Shown here: piece after piece, positions 28,518 to 36,986 of the stretch
How positions within the stretch are numbered: the first letter of the stretch is position 1
Layout: every line of letters starts with the position of its first letter
Source of the DNA: Sphingopyxis sp. MWB1
GTDB lineage: Bacteria; Pseudomonadota; Alphaproteobacteria; Sphingomonadales; Sphingomonadaceae
Reading direction: 5' to 3'
Length of the DNA stretch: 64,000 nt
NCBI RefSeq assembly: GCF_000763945.1
Contig: NZ_JQFJ01000005.1
Span: forward strand, 1 to 64,000
The notes under the pieces: generated by a model
What the model was told of the DNA's origin: nothing
The model's input: the letters and a program-made list of their open reading frames with translations, nothing else
Databases searched by the model: none
Program-made: the position numbers and the translations under genes

Positions 28518-28912
28518 TCTCCGCCACCCAGGATGCCGCGCCCGGCGCCGCACCCGCAAACGACAGCGTGGACGCGCTCCACGCGCTGATCCTTCACCAG
28601 CTGGACGAAGATCAGGCCCAGGAAGTCATTTCCATCCCCCTTGCCGGCAAAAGCAGCATCGCCGACCATATGGTGATCGCAAGCGGTCGTTCGACGCGCC
28701 ATGTATCGGCGATCGCCGAAAAGCTGGCACAGCGGATCAAGCAGGAGGCAGGCAACCCCGTCCGCATCGAAGGTCTGTCCAATGCCGATTGGGTGCTGAT
28801 CGACGCGGGCGATGTGATCATCCACCTGTTCCGGCCCGAGGTTCGCAGCTTCTACAATCTGGAGCGCATGTGGTCCTTCGGCGACGCGCCCCCGGTTACG
28901 GCGGCAAATTGA
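28514..28912 (+). CDS. rsfS: Ribosomal silencing factor RsfS
   Basis: RsfS binds uL14 and blocks subunit joining during starvation. The 132-residue protein has VISIPLAGKSSIADHMVIASGRSTRHV (split) and ADWVLIDAGDVIIHLFRPEVRSFYNLE, typical of the family. The start is a TTG overlapping the nadD stop, with AAAGGA shortly upstream. Confidence 0.95.
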   Translation: MISATQDAAPGAAPANDSVDALHALILHQLDEDQAQEVISIPLAGKSSIADHMVIASGRSTRHVSAIAEKLAQRIKQEAGNPVRIEGLSNADWVLIDAGDVIIHLFRPEVRSFYNLERMWSFGDAPPVTAAN

Positions 28913-29003
28913 CGTTTCTCGCCCGGTCGGACTAAGGTCAATCCCTGAGGGCGGAAGGCGAAGGCCCTTCCTCCTCTTTTGACCGGAAGCGATGGAACGA
29001 TCC

Positions 29004-29432
29004 ATGTTGCTGCACATCATCGCGCGCGGGCGGATCGGACGCAGCCCCGAAGCCGAACTGGTCACGCGCTATATGAAGCGCGTCAGTTGGGCGCAGAAAA
29101 TTTCCGAACTTCCCGATACGGGCGGGCGAATGCCTGCGGCGATCGATAACAGCCGCACGATCTTGCTGGACGAGGGCGGCGAGCAGATGTCCTCGCTCGA
29201 ATTTGCCCGGCTGCTGGAAAAATGGCGCGATTCAGGCGTGCGTGAGGCGCGCTTTTGCCTCGGCGCCGCCGACGGCTTTACCCCCGAGGAACGCAAAGGT
29301 GCAGACAAGGTCATCGCCTTTGGCCGCGCGACATGGCCCCACTTGATGGCGCGGGCGATGCTCGCCGAGCAATTGTGGCGCGCGACCAGCATTATCGCGG
29401 GCCATCCCTATCACCGCGAGGGACGGCAATGA
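29004..29432 (+). CDS. rlmH: 23S rRNA (pseudouridine1915-N3)-methyltransferase RlmH
   Basis: RlmH methylates pseudouridine 1915 in helix 69 of 23S rRNA. The SPOUT features are FCLGAADGFTPEER (the cofactor knot loop) and the C-terminal HLMARAMLAEQLWRATSIIAGHPYH, split by the family's conserved end. The ATG at 29004 matches the family start; an in-frame ATG at 28992 is also possible. Its stop overlaps the start of the next gene (ATGA). Confidence 0.94.
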   Translation: MLLHIIARGRIGRSPEAELVTRYMKRVSWAQKISELPDTGGRMPAAIDNSRTILLDEGGEQMSSLEFARLLEKWRDSGVREARFCLGAADGFTPEERKGADKVIAFGRATWPHLMARAMLAEQLWRATSIIAGHPYHREGRQ

Positions 29433-30664
29433 GGGGGAAGGCAGTCGCACTCGCCCTGATGACTGCAGCACTGACGGCTGCCGGCTGGCTTCATTTTCAG
29501 GGCGCCGCCGTCGCACAGAGCGACACCTTCGACCCCAACGCGCTGGCCCAAGAGGAGCGCGCGCAGCTCGTCGCCGCGAAGCGCCAGTCGGCGCAGGCCA
29601 TGGCGCGCAGCGCACGGCTGGAAGCCGAAGCCAGATCCGCCGCCAGCGAGGCCGAACGCCTGAAAAAGCGCAGCGCCGCCCTCGCCGCGCGCATTCAGTC
29701 GGCCGAAGCCGATATCAATGCTGCCGAGGCGCGCGTCACGCTCGTCACCCGGCGGCTGGAGGATCAGAAACAGCGGCTGGCCAAGCGACAGCAGCCGCTG
29801 ATCGAGTTAACGGCGGTCTTGCAGCAATTAAGTCGTCAGCCCCCGGTCAGCGTGCTCGCCCAGCCCGGATCGCTGACCGACATGGTCCATGCGCGCGCCG
29901 TGCTCGACGCGATCATGCCCGAAGTGGAACGGCGCAGCGCCGATGTCCGGCATAGCCTTGAAAAACTGCGTAACGTCCATCGCCAACAGGCCATAGCCCT
30001 GCAGGCGCTCAGCGCCAGCAAGGCACAGCTGGCCGAGCGCCGGACCGAACTCGTCAGACTGGAAAATGAAGGGCGGCTGCGCTCGCGCGAACTGATGAGC
30101 AGCGCGCGACTGGAAGCGGACCGCGCGCTCGGCCTCGGCGAAAAGGCGCGCGATATTGTCGAGTTGATGGACCAGCTGGAAACCGACAGCGCGGTGCGCG
30201 CCGAACTGGCACGGCTGCCCGGCCCCATCCCCCGCCCGGCCGACCCCACCAAGGCGGTGGCCGCCGCCGCCCCTCCGCCCGTGACCGAACAGGGAATTGC
30301 TGCCAACGCCTATCGCCTGCCCGCCGTCGGGCGCATCGTGACGGGGCTGGGCGAGGTCAATGACAGCGGCGTGCGTTCGCGCGGCATCACCATCGAGGCG
30401 CAGCCCGGCGGCCAAATTGTCGCGCCCGCGCCGGGACGGATCAGCTTTGCGGGCGATTATCGCGGCTATGGAAAGATCGTCATCATCGACCATGGCGGCG
30501 GCTGGACCAGCCTGATCACCGGCCTCATCGGCCTGTCCACCAGCGTGGGCGATCAGGTCGAGGCCGGAACGCCGCTGGGACGCGCCGGATCGCAGCAAAG
30601 CCGGGTCACCGTTGAACTGCGGCGAGCCGGAACGCCGGTCGATATTGGCGCGATGCTGGGTTAG
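29429..30664 (+). CDS. EnvC-like murein hydrolase activator (degenerate M23)
   Basis: This 411-residue periplasmic protein has a signal peptide (VALALMTAALTAAGWLHFQG), a long coiled coil (about residues 40-250) and a C-terminal LytM/M23 domain. The zinc ligands of active M23 enzymes appear to be missing. The usual H-x-G-x-D strand reads RGITIEA, and the final HxH strand reads VTVELR. It is therefore likely an activator of amidases at the division site, like EnvC, rather than an enzyme. The start at 29429 overlaps the rlmH stop; the longer open frame upstream is spurious. Confidence 0.9.
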   Translation: MRGKAVALALMTAALTAAGWLHFQGAAVAQSDTFDPNALAQEERAQLVAAKRQSAQAMARSARLEAEARSAASEAERLKKRSAALAARIQSAEADINAAEARVTLVTRRLEDQKQRLAKRQQPLIELTAVLQQLSRQPPVSVLAQPGSLTDMVHARAVLDAIMPEVERRSADVRHSLEKLRNVHRQQAIALQALSASKAQLAERRTELVRLENEGRLRSRELMSSARLEADRALGLGEKARDIVELMDQLETDSAVRAELARLPGPIPRPADPTKAVAAAAPPPVTEQGIAANAYRLPAVGRIVTGLGEVNDSGVRSRGITIEAQPGGQIVAPAPGRISFAGDYRGYGKIVIIDHGGGWTSLITGLIGLSTSVGDQVEAGTPLGRAGSQQSRVTVELRRAGTPVDIGAMLG

Positions 30665-30823
30665 GGTTCCGCTCCCGACGGCTGGGCGAACGCCGCTTTT
30701 TCTGCATCCCCTGGCATCCTTCTGTCTTCCGCGACACTGCTTGACCCGCGCGTAAAGAGATTGGAGGTTAAGCTTTCGCCGATTATAAGGCAGATTGAAG
30801 ATCCGCGTGACCGAAAGACTCGC

Positions 30824-32209
30824 ATGACCAAAGCAACGCCGACCAACCGCCTTTCCTCCAAACGCCGCTTTGCCTTGTGGCAAGGCGCCGCCGCGCTCAG
30901 CACGCTGGCGCTTGTACCGCTGGCGACGGGGGCCATGGCGACGGTCGATGCCTCGACAACCGAGGAAATCTCGCGTTTCATGGACGTGTTTCTGGAAGTG
31001 AAGTCCAATTATGTCGAGCCCGTCGCCGACGACAAGCTGATCGAAGGCGCGATCAACGGGATGCTCGCCAGCCTTGATCCGCATTCGGGCTATCTCGATT
31101 CGCGCGCCTTTTCGAACCTGCGGACGCAAACCGATGGCGAATATGGCGGGCTGGGCCTGTCGGTCACCATGGAGGATGGCGTCGTCAAGGTGATCGCACC
31201 GACCGCGGACACCCCCGCCGACCGTGCGGGCATCAAGGCGGGCGATTATATCACCCATCTCAACAAGGAACTGATTTTCGGCCTGACCCTTGATGAGGCC
31301 GTTGAGCAAATGCGCGGGCGCCCCGGCACACAGATCGATATCACCATCGTCCGCGAAGGGCAGGACAAGCCCATCGAGCTGACGCTCACCCGCGAAATCA
31401 TCGATTTGAAGCCCGTCAAATGGGAATTGAGCGGCGATGTCGGTGTCATCACCGTGTCGAGCTTTTCCGCCGATGCCACCCGCGACATGAAAGCGGCGAT
31501 GCTGGCAGCGGAAAAGGCGCTGGGCACGCGCCCGCGCGGCTGGGTGCTCGACCTGCGCTCCAACCCCGGCGGGCTGCTGGATGAGGCGGTTGGCATCAGC
31601 GACCTGTTCCTTGAGCGCGGCGAAATCGTGTCGCAGCGCGGCCGGAAAAAGGGCGATATCGAACGCTATTTCGCTGAACCCGGCGATGCCGCCCATGGCG
31701 CGCCGGTCATCGTGCTGATCGATTCGGGTTCCGCCTCGGCCTCCGAAATTGTCGCGGGCGCCTTGCAGGACCAGCATCGCGCGGTGGTGATGGGCGAGCG
31801 CAGCTTTGGCAAGGGATCGGTGCAGACCGTCCTGCCGCTCACCGATACGACCGCGCTGCGTCTGACGACGGCGCGCTATTATACGCCGTCGGGCCGCAGC
31901 GTGCAGGAAGGCGGGATCGAGCCCGATATTCGCGTGCCGCAGCTCAGCGACCCCGATTATGCCTCGCGCCCCAAATTCCGCGAAAGCGATTTGCGCCGCC
32001 ATCTGGTCAATGAAAAGCGCGTCGACAATGCGCTGATTGAAAAGGATGAAAAGCCCGATCCGCGCTTTTCGGCCACCGCCGAAGAGCTGAAGGCCAAGGG
32101 CATCGACGATTATCAGCTTTATTATGCGCTCGAAGCCATTGGCCGGATCAAGCCGACGGTACAGATGGCCGAAAAGCGAGCCGCGGCCAAGGCCGCCCGG
32201 CGCAACTGA
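30824..32209 (+). CDS. ctpA: Carboxy-terminal processing protease (S41)
   Basis: This 461-residue C-terminal processing peptidase has a signal-anchor (WQGAAALSTLALVPLATGAMA), an N-terminal helical region, a PDZ domain (GLGLSVTMEDGVVKVIAPTADTPADRAGI, split) and a tail-specific protease core. Catalytic Ser lies in IDSGSASASEIVAGALQD and the Lys in GERSFGKGSVQTV. CtpA trims or degrades periplasmic proteins and often acts on murein hydrolase systems, which fits its position after envC. The Met at 30824 is preferred. Confidence 0.95.
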   Translation: MTKATPTNRLSSKRRFALWQGAAALSTLALVPLATGAMATVDASTTEEISRFMDVFLEVKSNYVEPVADDKLIEGAINGMLASLDPHSGYLDSRAFSNLRTQTDGEYGGLGLSVTMEDGVVKVIAPTADTPADRAGIKAGDYITHLNKELIFGLTLDEAVEQMRGRPGTQIDITIVREGQDKPIELTLTREIIDLKPVKWELSGDVGVITVSSFSADATRDMKAAMLAAEKALGTRPRGWVLDLRSNPGGLLDEAVGISDLFLERGEIVSQRGRKKGDIERYFAEPGDAAHGAPVIVLIDSGSASASEIVAGALQDQHRAVVMGERSFGKGSVQTVLPLTDTTALRLTTARYYTPSGRSVQEGGIEPDIRVPQLSDPDYASRPKFRESDLRRHLVNEKRVDNALIEKDEKPDPRFSATAEELKAKGIDDYQLYYALEAIGRIKPTVQMAEKRAAAKAARRN

Positions 32210-32220
32210 GGGATAGCATC

Positions 32221-32706
32221 ATGGCCCTGTCCTCGCGCTTTGCAGCGCCCGTCCTCGCGCTGCTCGCGCCGATGCTCCTCTATGGCGGGGCGCTGGTGTC
32301 ACAATATGGCTTTGGCCTTCACCCGTGCGAAATGTGCTATTGGCAGCGCTGGCCGCATCAGGCGGCGATGATCCTCGCCGCGCTCGCGCTGCTGATGCGC
32401 CGCAACGCGCGGGCAATGGATATGCTGACCCTGCTCGCGGCGCTGGCGATTGCGATCAGCGCGCTGATCGGCGTCTATCACGCCGGGGTCGAATATGGTT
32501 TCTGGGAAGGCATCACCACATGCAGCAGCGGGGCGAGCGGCCCCGTATCGCTCGACAGCATCATGGGCGCGCCGCTGGTGCGCTGTGACGCCGCGCAATG
32601 GACGCTGGGCGGTATTTCGCTGGCCGGGTTCAACGCCATCTTCTCGCTCGGCGCGGCGGCGCTTGTCTTGATTTTGCGGCGGCGCGGGCGCACATCGGGG
32701 CTATGA
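32221..32706 (+). CDS. Disulfide bond formation protein DsbB family
   Basis: This 161-residue inner-membrane protein has four transmembrane helices, the CEMCYWQRWPH CxxC pair after the first helix, and a second cysteine pair (TTCSSGASG and LVRCDAAQW) in the periplasmic loop. It would reoxidise DsbA using quinone. Its stop overlaps the coq7 start (ATGA), a pleasing link because DsbB uses ubiquinone. Confidence 0.93.
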   Translation: MALSSRFAAPVLALLAPMLLYGGALVSQYGFGLHPCEMCYWQRWPHQAAMILAALALLMRRNARAMDMLTLLAALAIAISALIGVYHAGVEYGFWEGITTCSSGASGPVSLDSIMGAPLVRCDAAQWTLGGISLAGFNAIFSLGAAALVLILRRRGRTSGL

Positions 32707-33257
32707 CCCGTCCTTCCCCCGCCCCTTCCGCCCCTCCGGCCAAGGCCGACCGCGCCGCCGCCTCGATGATCCGGGTCGATCAGGCGGGCGAATATGGGGC
32801 GACGCGCATCTATGCGGGGCAGCTCGCCGTCATGGGCGACCGCCACCCGATGGCGCGCGAAATCGCCCATATGGCGGAACAGGAAGAGCGGCACCGCAAA
32901 TTTTTCGACGATATGATCGTGCGGCGCGGGGTGCGCCCCACCGCGCTCCAACCTTTTTGGAATGTCGCGGGCTTTGCGCTGGGCGCAGTGACGGCCGCAA
33001 TGGGCCCGCGCGCTGCCATGGCCTGCACCGCTGCGGTCGAGACCGAGATCGACCGCCATTATCAGGAACAACTCGAAGCGCTGGGCGACAGCGATCCCGA
33101 ACTCAGCGAAGCGGTCGCCGATTTTCGCGCCGAAGAGCTGGAGCATAAGGAAGCCGCCATGGCCGCCGGAGCCGAAAATGCGCCGGGCTATCCGCTGTTG
33201 AGCCTGGCCATCCGGGCCGGTTGCCGCGCAGCCATCGCTTTGTCCAAGCGTATTTGA
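32703..33257 (+). CDS. coq7: Demethoxyubiquinone hydroxylase (Coq7 family)
   Basis: This 184-residue carboxylate-bridged diiron hydroxylase adds the last ring hydroxyl in ubiquinone synthesis. Iron ligand motifs are visible as DQAGEYGATRIY, MAEQEERHRKFF, ETEIDRHYQEQL and EELEHKEAAM. The open frame extends upstream, but the ATG at 32703 overlaps the dsbB stop and matches the family start. Confidence 0.95.
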   Translation: MTRPSPAPSAPPAKADRAAASMIRVDQAGEYGATRIYAGQLAVMGDRHPMAREIAHMAEQEERHRKFFDDMIVRRGVRPTALQPFWNVAGFALGAVTAAMGPRAAMACTAAVETEIDRHYQEQLEALGDSDPELSEAVADFRAEELEHKEAAMAAGAENAPGYPLLSLAIRAGCRAAIALSKRI

Positions 33258-33334
33258 TACTGGCACCACTTCGGCGTTCAGCGTCGATGCAGCTTCGCCC
33301 TGTCACGCAGGATGAAATGACGAAGGAATTGAAG

Positions 33335-33955
33335 ATGACCCGCCTGCCCTTCCTGTCCCTGCTACTGCTCGGCAGCGCCGCCGCCCTGCCCGCCAATGCT
33401 CAGCAAAACCAGGGTCCGGCGGCTGGCGAAAGCGACAAGATCAATCAGGTCATCGTCTATGGTGATGACAAGTGCGAACCGTCGAGCGCCGATGAAATCG
33501 TCGTGTGCAGCCGCCTGCCCGAATCCGACCGTTATCGTGTGCCGCCGATGCTGCGCGGCAATCCGCTCGATCCGCGCAACGAAGCCTGGGCCAATCGCGT
33601 CGTCGCGCTGGAGCGCGTGGGCCGTTTCGGCACCGATAGCTGTTCGCCCGTGGGCCTCGGCGGCTTTACCGGCTGCACCCAGGATCTGATCGCCGGCGCG
33701 CGCGCCGAGCGCAAGGCCGCCGACAAGACCGACTGGCAGGCGATGATCGCCGAAGAACGCGCCAAGCGCCTTGCCGGGATCGACGCTGCCGCCGAAGAGG
33801 TCGAAGCCGCCGTAGTCGCCGAGGAAAAGGCGATGGAAGAGCGCCGCCGCGCCGCCGCCGAATTGGAGCGGCAGGCCAATGGCGAAGCCCCCTCCCCGAT
33901 CCGCGAAGAGGCCGACGTGGACGCCGAGCCGCTGCCCATACCGCCGCAGCCCTAG
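33335..33955 (+). CDS. Secreted hypothetical protein
   Basis: This protein of about 206 residues has a signal peptide (LPFLSLLLLGSAAALPANA) and a cysteine-containing N-terminal half (DDKCEPSSADEIVVCSRLPESDRYR). The C-terminal half is charged and helical, rich in Ala/Glu/Arg. Two candidate starts exist, 33317 and 33335; the second has AAGGA at a good distance. Proteins with the DEIVVCSRLPES motif are common in sphingomonads, but no function is known to me. Confidence 0.85.
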   Translation: MTRLPFLSLLLLGSAAALPANAQQNQGPAAGESDKINQVIVYGDDKCEPSSADEIVVCSRLPESDRYRVPPMLRGNPLDPRNEAWANRVVALERVGRFGTDSCSPVGLGGFTGCTQDLIAGARAERKAADKTDWQAMIAEERAKRLAGIDAAAEEVEAAVVAEEKAMEERRRAAAELERQANGEAPSPIREEADVDAEPLPIPPQP

Positions 33956-33966
33956 GCGGCGCCCCT

Positions 33967-34659
33967 CTATCCGTCGATAAACTTCGCAACTAGATCGGCG
34001 ACCCGCTCGCTGGCTTCCAGCGTCGGCAGATGACCGGTGTCGGGAATGGTTTCCAGCCGGGCCCCGGGGATGGCGCCCGCAATTTCCTCATGATGGGCGC
34101 GGCTGGTGATGCCGTCCTTTTCCCCCCAGATCAGCAGCGTCGGCACCTTGATCTCGCCCAGACGCGGGCGGCTGTCGATGCGCGCCATGATCGCGCGTTG
34201 CTGCGCGAGGAAGGTTTCGGCGCCGGTATCGGCCGCCATTTGCCGCGCGATACCGACAAGATGCGGATCGTCGCGCTTTTCTTCGGGGAACAATATGGGG
34301 ATGCGTTCCTCCACCACCTGATCGAATTTTCCGCTTTCGACGAGGTCGATATAGCCCTGCCTGCGGGCCGTCTGCGCGGGGCCGTCGGCGGAGGCGAGCG
34401 TCGAGATCAGCACGAGCTTCGCCACCCGTTCCGGCGCGCGCCGCATCACTTCAAAAGCGATGAACCCGCCCATGGCGTGGGCGATCAGGATGAAACGCGG
34501 CGGCGCTTTGTCCAGCAGGCGCCGGGCAAAATCCTCGATGCTGTCGTCGCTCCGATTATCGGCGACGATCATCTCCCGGTCAGGCCAGGCCGCGCGCAGC
34601 GGCTGCCACACCGCTTCGGTTAAAAGCTGGCCGGTGATGAGGACGATGGGAAGGGTCAT
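33967..34659 (-). CDS. Alpha/beta hydrolase fold protein lacking the nucleophile serine
   Basis: This 230-residue protein has an alpha/beta hydrolase fold. The nucleophile elbow reads IAHAMGGFIAF where active members have GHSMGG, so the serine is replaced by alanine. The acid (LLIWGEKDGITS) and histidine (PDTGHLPTLE) regions are intact. It is thus either a non-hydrolytic family member or uses another mechanism, as in some lyases and dioxygenases of the fold. It is last in line after the catabolic operon, with a repeat region between. Confidence 0.88.
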   Translation of the reverse strand: MTLPIVLITGQLLTEAVWQPLRAAWPDREMIVADNRSDDSIEDFARRLLDKAPPRFILIAHAMGGFIAFEVMRRAPERVAKLVLISTLASADGPAQTARRQGYIDLVESGKFDQVVEERIPILFPEEKRDDPHLVGIARQMAADTGAETFLAQQRAIMARIDSRPRLGEIKVPTLLIWGEKDGITSRAHHEEIAGAIPGARLETIPDTGHLPTLEASERVADLVAKFIDG

Positions 34660-34679
34660 GGGTTCAATCCTGAAATATC

Positions 34680-34770
34680 GTCATGGCGAGGCGCCGAGGG
34701 CGACGCGGCAATCCAGAGACCGGGTAAACCGTCGTGGATTGCTTCGTTCGGCCCGCAGCGACGGGATGTT
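34680..34770. repeat. Dispersed repeat pair (GCGAGGCGCCGAGGGCGACG type)
   Basis: CGTCATGGCGAGGCGCCGAG followed by GGCGACGCGGCAATCCAG, and a partner GGATTGCTTCG, form a degenerate inverted pair. It occupies the gap between the alpha/beta hydrolase gene and the hydroxyacid dehydrogenase gene. A fragment of the same family is at 20117. Confidence 0.65.
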
Positions 34771-35691
34771 TCATACGACTTGGTGCAGCAGCGCCTCGCC
34801 CGCAGCCAGCCGGCGGCAATTCTCCTCTGCCACCGTCAGGCTGCGCACGAGCGTTTCCGGGGTCAGCCAGGCGATATGCGGGGCGAGCACGGCATTGGAG
34901 AGGCCGAGCAGCGGATGATCCTGCGGCAGCGGCTCCTGTGCAAAAACATCCAGCCCCGCCCCGAGCAAATGGCCCGACGCCAGCGCGTCGACCAGTCGCG
35001 CCTCATCGACCAGTTCGCCGCGCGCGCAATTGACGAGCAGCGCGCCCTTTTTCATCGCAAAGGGGTCGATAGAGCCGCGCGTTTCCTCGGTCAGCGGCAT
35101 GTGGAGCGATACAATATCGCTTTGGGCGATCAGCCGGTCGAGCGGTATATAATCATAGGCGACCGGCTTTTCGCTGCGCGCCGTATAGACGACCCGCGCA
35201 CCCAGCGCTTCGAGCACTGGCGCGAGCCGCTGCGCCGAATGGCCAAAGCCGACGAGTCCGACAGTGCGCCCCGCGATTTCACCGACCGAATCCAGTTCGG
35301 ACGGATCAGCGCTCCACCCCTCGCCCGCGCGCGTGCGCGCGTCAAAAAAACAGGTCCGGCGCAGCACCGCCATCATCAGCGAGAGCGCCATTTCGGCAAC
35401 CGCCTGGCTGTTGGTACCGGGCATATTGCACACCGCGACCCCATGATCACGGGCGGCGTCGAGCGCAATGGTGTTCACCCCCACCCCCAGCTTCTGGATC
35501 AGTTTCAATTTCGGGGCAGCGGCGATAAACTCCGCCGTCACCGGCGTCAGCACGTGAAGCAGAACGGTAATATCCCCCGCCACACCATCAAGCGCCGCAG
35601 CTTCATCGACATGGACGACCACGCCGGGACCAAAGATGGCATCGACGGCTTCGCGAAAACCGGGGCTGGGGCGCGCGTGGAGGACGATCAT
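34771..35691 (-). CDS. D-isomer-specific 2-hydroxyacid dehydrogenase
   Basis: This 306-residue NAD-dependent dehydrogenase has the catalytic histidine in APHIAWLTPET, the arginine in NCARGELVDEARL, the glutamate in DVFAQEPLPQDHPL and the Rossmann motif VGLVGFGHSAQ. The last residue of the usual GxGxxG is changed. It would interconvert a 2-keto acid and a D-2-hydroxy acid. The start at 35691 overlaps the stop of the enolase-like gene (ATGA), so the two are coupled. Confidence 0.92.
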   Translation of the reverse strand: MIVLHARPSPGFREAVDAIFGPGVVVHVDEAAALDGVAGDITVLLHVLTPVTAEFIAAAPKLKLIQKLGVGVNTIALDAARDHGVAVCNMPGTNSQAVAEMALSLMMAVLRRTCFFDARTRAGEGWSADPSELDSVGEIAGRTVGLVGFGHSAQRLAPVLEALGARVVYTARSEKPVAYDYIPLDRLIAQSDIVSLHMPLTEETRGSIDPFAMKKGALLVNCARGELVDEARLVDALASGHLLGAGLDVFAQEPLPQDHPLLGLSNAVLAPHIAWLTPETLVRSLTVAEENCRRLAAGEALLHQVV

Positions 35692-36986
35692 GCCGCCACC
35701 CGCCCGATGGGATCGGCAAAGGCGGTGAAGCCCGCCCATTCGGCGTGGCTTCCTATCGCTTCTTCTATCCGCAGCATTTCATTCCATTTGGCCATGCGTT
35801 CGGAGCGCGTGAAGCTGCCGACCTTGAGCTGCCCGGCGTTCCAGCCGGTTGCGAGATGCGCGATAGTGACATCCTCGCTTTCGCCCGACCGCGCCGAGAC
35901 GATCGCCCCCCAGCCGCGATCGAGCGCCGCGTCGAGCGCTGCCCTGGCCTCAGTCACGGTGCCGACCTGATTGACCTTGATCAGCGCGGCATTGCACACC
36001 GCCGCTTCGGCCGCGCGCGCCACCCGCCCGGCATTGGTCACGAGCACATCGTCGCCGATGATTTGCACGCGGTCGCCGATGCGAGCGGTGATAGCGGCCA
36101 TGGTGGTCCAGTCATCCTGCCCGGCCGGATCCTCAATCGACAGGATCGGATAGCGGCCTGCCCAATCGATGATACGCGCCGCCATTTCCGCGCCCGAGAG
36201 GCGCCGGTCGTCGAGCGCCAGCGCATAGCCCGACGCATCGCCAAATTCATTGGCGGCAATGTCGAGCGAAATGAACACATCCTCGCCCGCGCGGTGGCCA
36301 CTCGCCTCGATGGCCTTGGTCAGCGTGTCCAGCGCATCCTCGTTGGACGAAAAATTGGGCCACCAGCCGCCCTCGTCGGCGACGCCCGAGAGCGGTCCCT
36401 TTTCTTCCATCAACCGGCCGGCCGCCCGATAGACATCATCGGTGATTTCGAGCGCGCGGCGAAAGCTGCCTGCATTGGGGCACATGACCATGAAATCCTG
36501 GACATCGGTGCGCCGCCCGGCATGAGCGCCGCCGCCGAAAATCTGGATTTCGGGGAGCGGAATGCGAACCTTCCGCCCATCGGCAAGATAGCGCCACAGC
36601 GGCGCGCCTGCATCGGCCGCAGCGGCATGAAGCACCGCCATCGACACGGCAACCACGGCATTGGCACCCAGCCGCGCCTTGTTAGCCGTGCCATCGAGGT
36701 CGCACAGGATGCGGTCCACCGCCGCCTGATCACGGGCATCGGCCCCGATGAGCGCGCCCGCGATTTCGGCGCCAATCCCCGCGACCGCGCGATTGACGCC
36801 AAAGCCGCCATAGGCGCTGCCACCGTCGCGCAGGTCGATCGCCTCATGCGCGCCCCGCGACGCGCCCGCCGGGGCGATCGCGCGCCCAACCGCGCCCGAT
36901 TCCAGCGTCACTTCGGCTTCGACCGTCGGGCGCCCACGCGAATCCCAAAGCTGGCGCCCGGTGACGGCGGCGATACGCGAACTCAT
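35688..36986 (-). CDS. Enolase paralogue with altered active site
   Basis: This 432-residue protein is homologous to enolase over its full length. The metal ligands are kept (SLDIAANEFGD, SIEDPAGQDDW, IIGDDVLVTN), as are the lysines (LIKVNQVGTVTE and GQLKVGSFTRSER) and the glutamate of VADEGGWWPN. Two usually invariant positions differ: the loop SHRSGE reads SARSGE, and the catalytic QEFM reads QDFM. A changed substrate is likely, so I give no eno symbol. It is translationally coupled to a kinase (upstream) and a 2-hydroxyacid dehydrogenase (downstream). The long upstream frame is spurious; ATG at 36986 gives the enolase N-terminus. Confidence 0.9.
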   Translation of the reverse strand: MSSRIAAVTGRQLWDSRGRPTVEAEVTLESGAVGRAIAPAGASRGAHEAIDLRDGGSAYGGFGVNRAVAGIGAEIAGALIGADARDQAAVDRILCDLDGTANKARLGANAVVAVSMAVLHAAAADAGAPLWRYLADGRKVRIPLPEIQIFGGGAHAGRRTDVQDFMVMCPNAGSFRRALEITDDVYRAAGRLMEEKGPLSGVADEGGWWPNFSSNEDALDTLTKAIEASGHRAGEDVFISLDIAANEFGDASGYALALDDRRLSGAEMAARIIDWAGRYPILSIEDPAGQDDWTTMAAITARIGDRVQIIGDDVLVTNAGRVARAAEAAVCNAALIKVNQVGTVTEARAALDAALDRGWGAIVSARSGESEDVTIAHLATGWNAGQLKVGSFTRSERMAKWNEMLRIEEAIGSHAEWAGFTAFADPIGRVAA

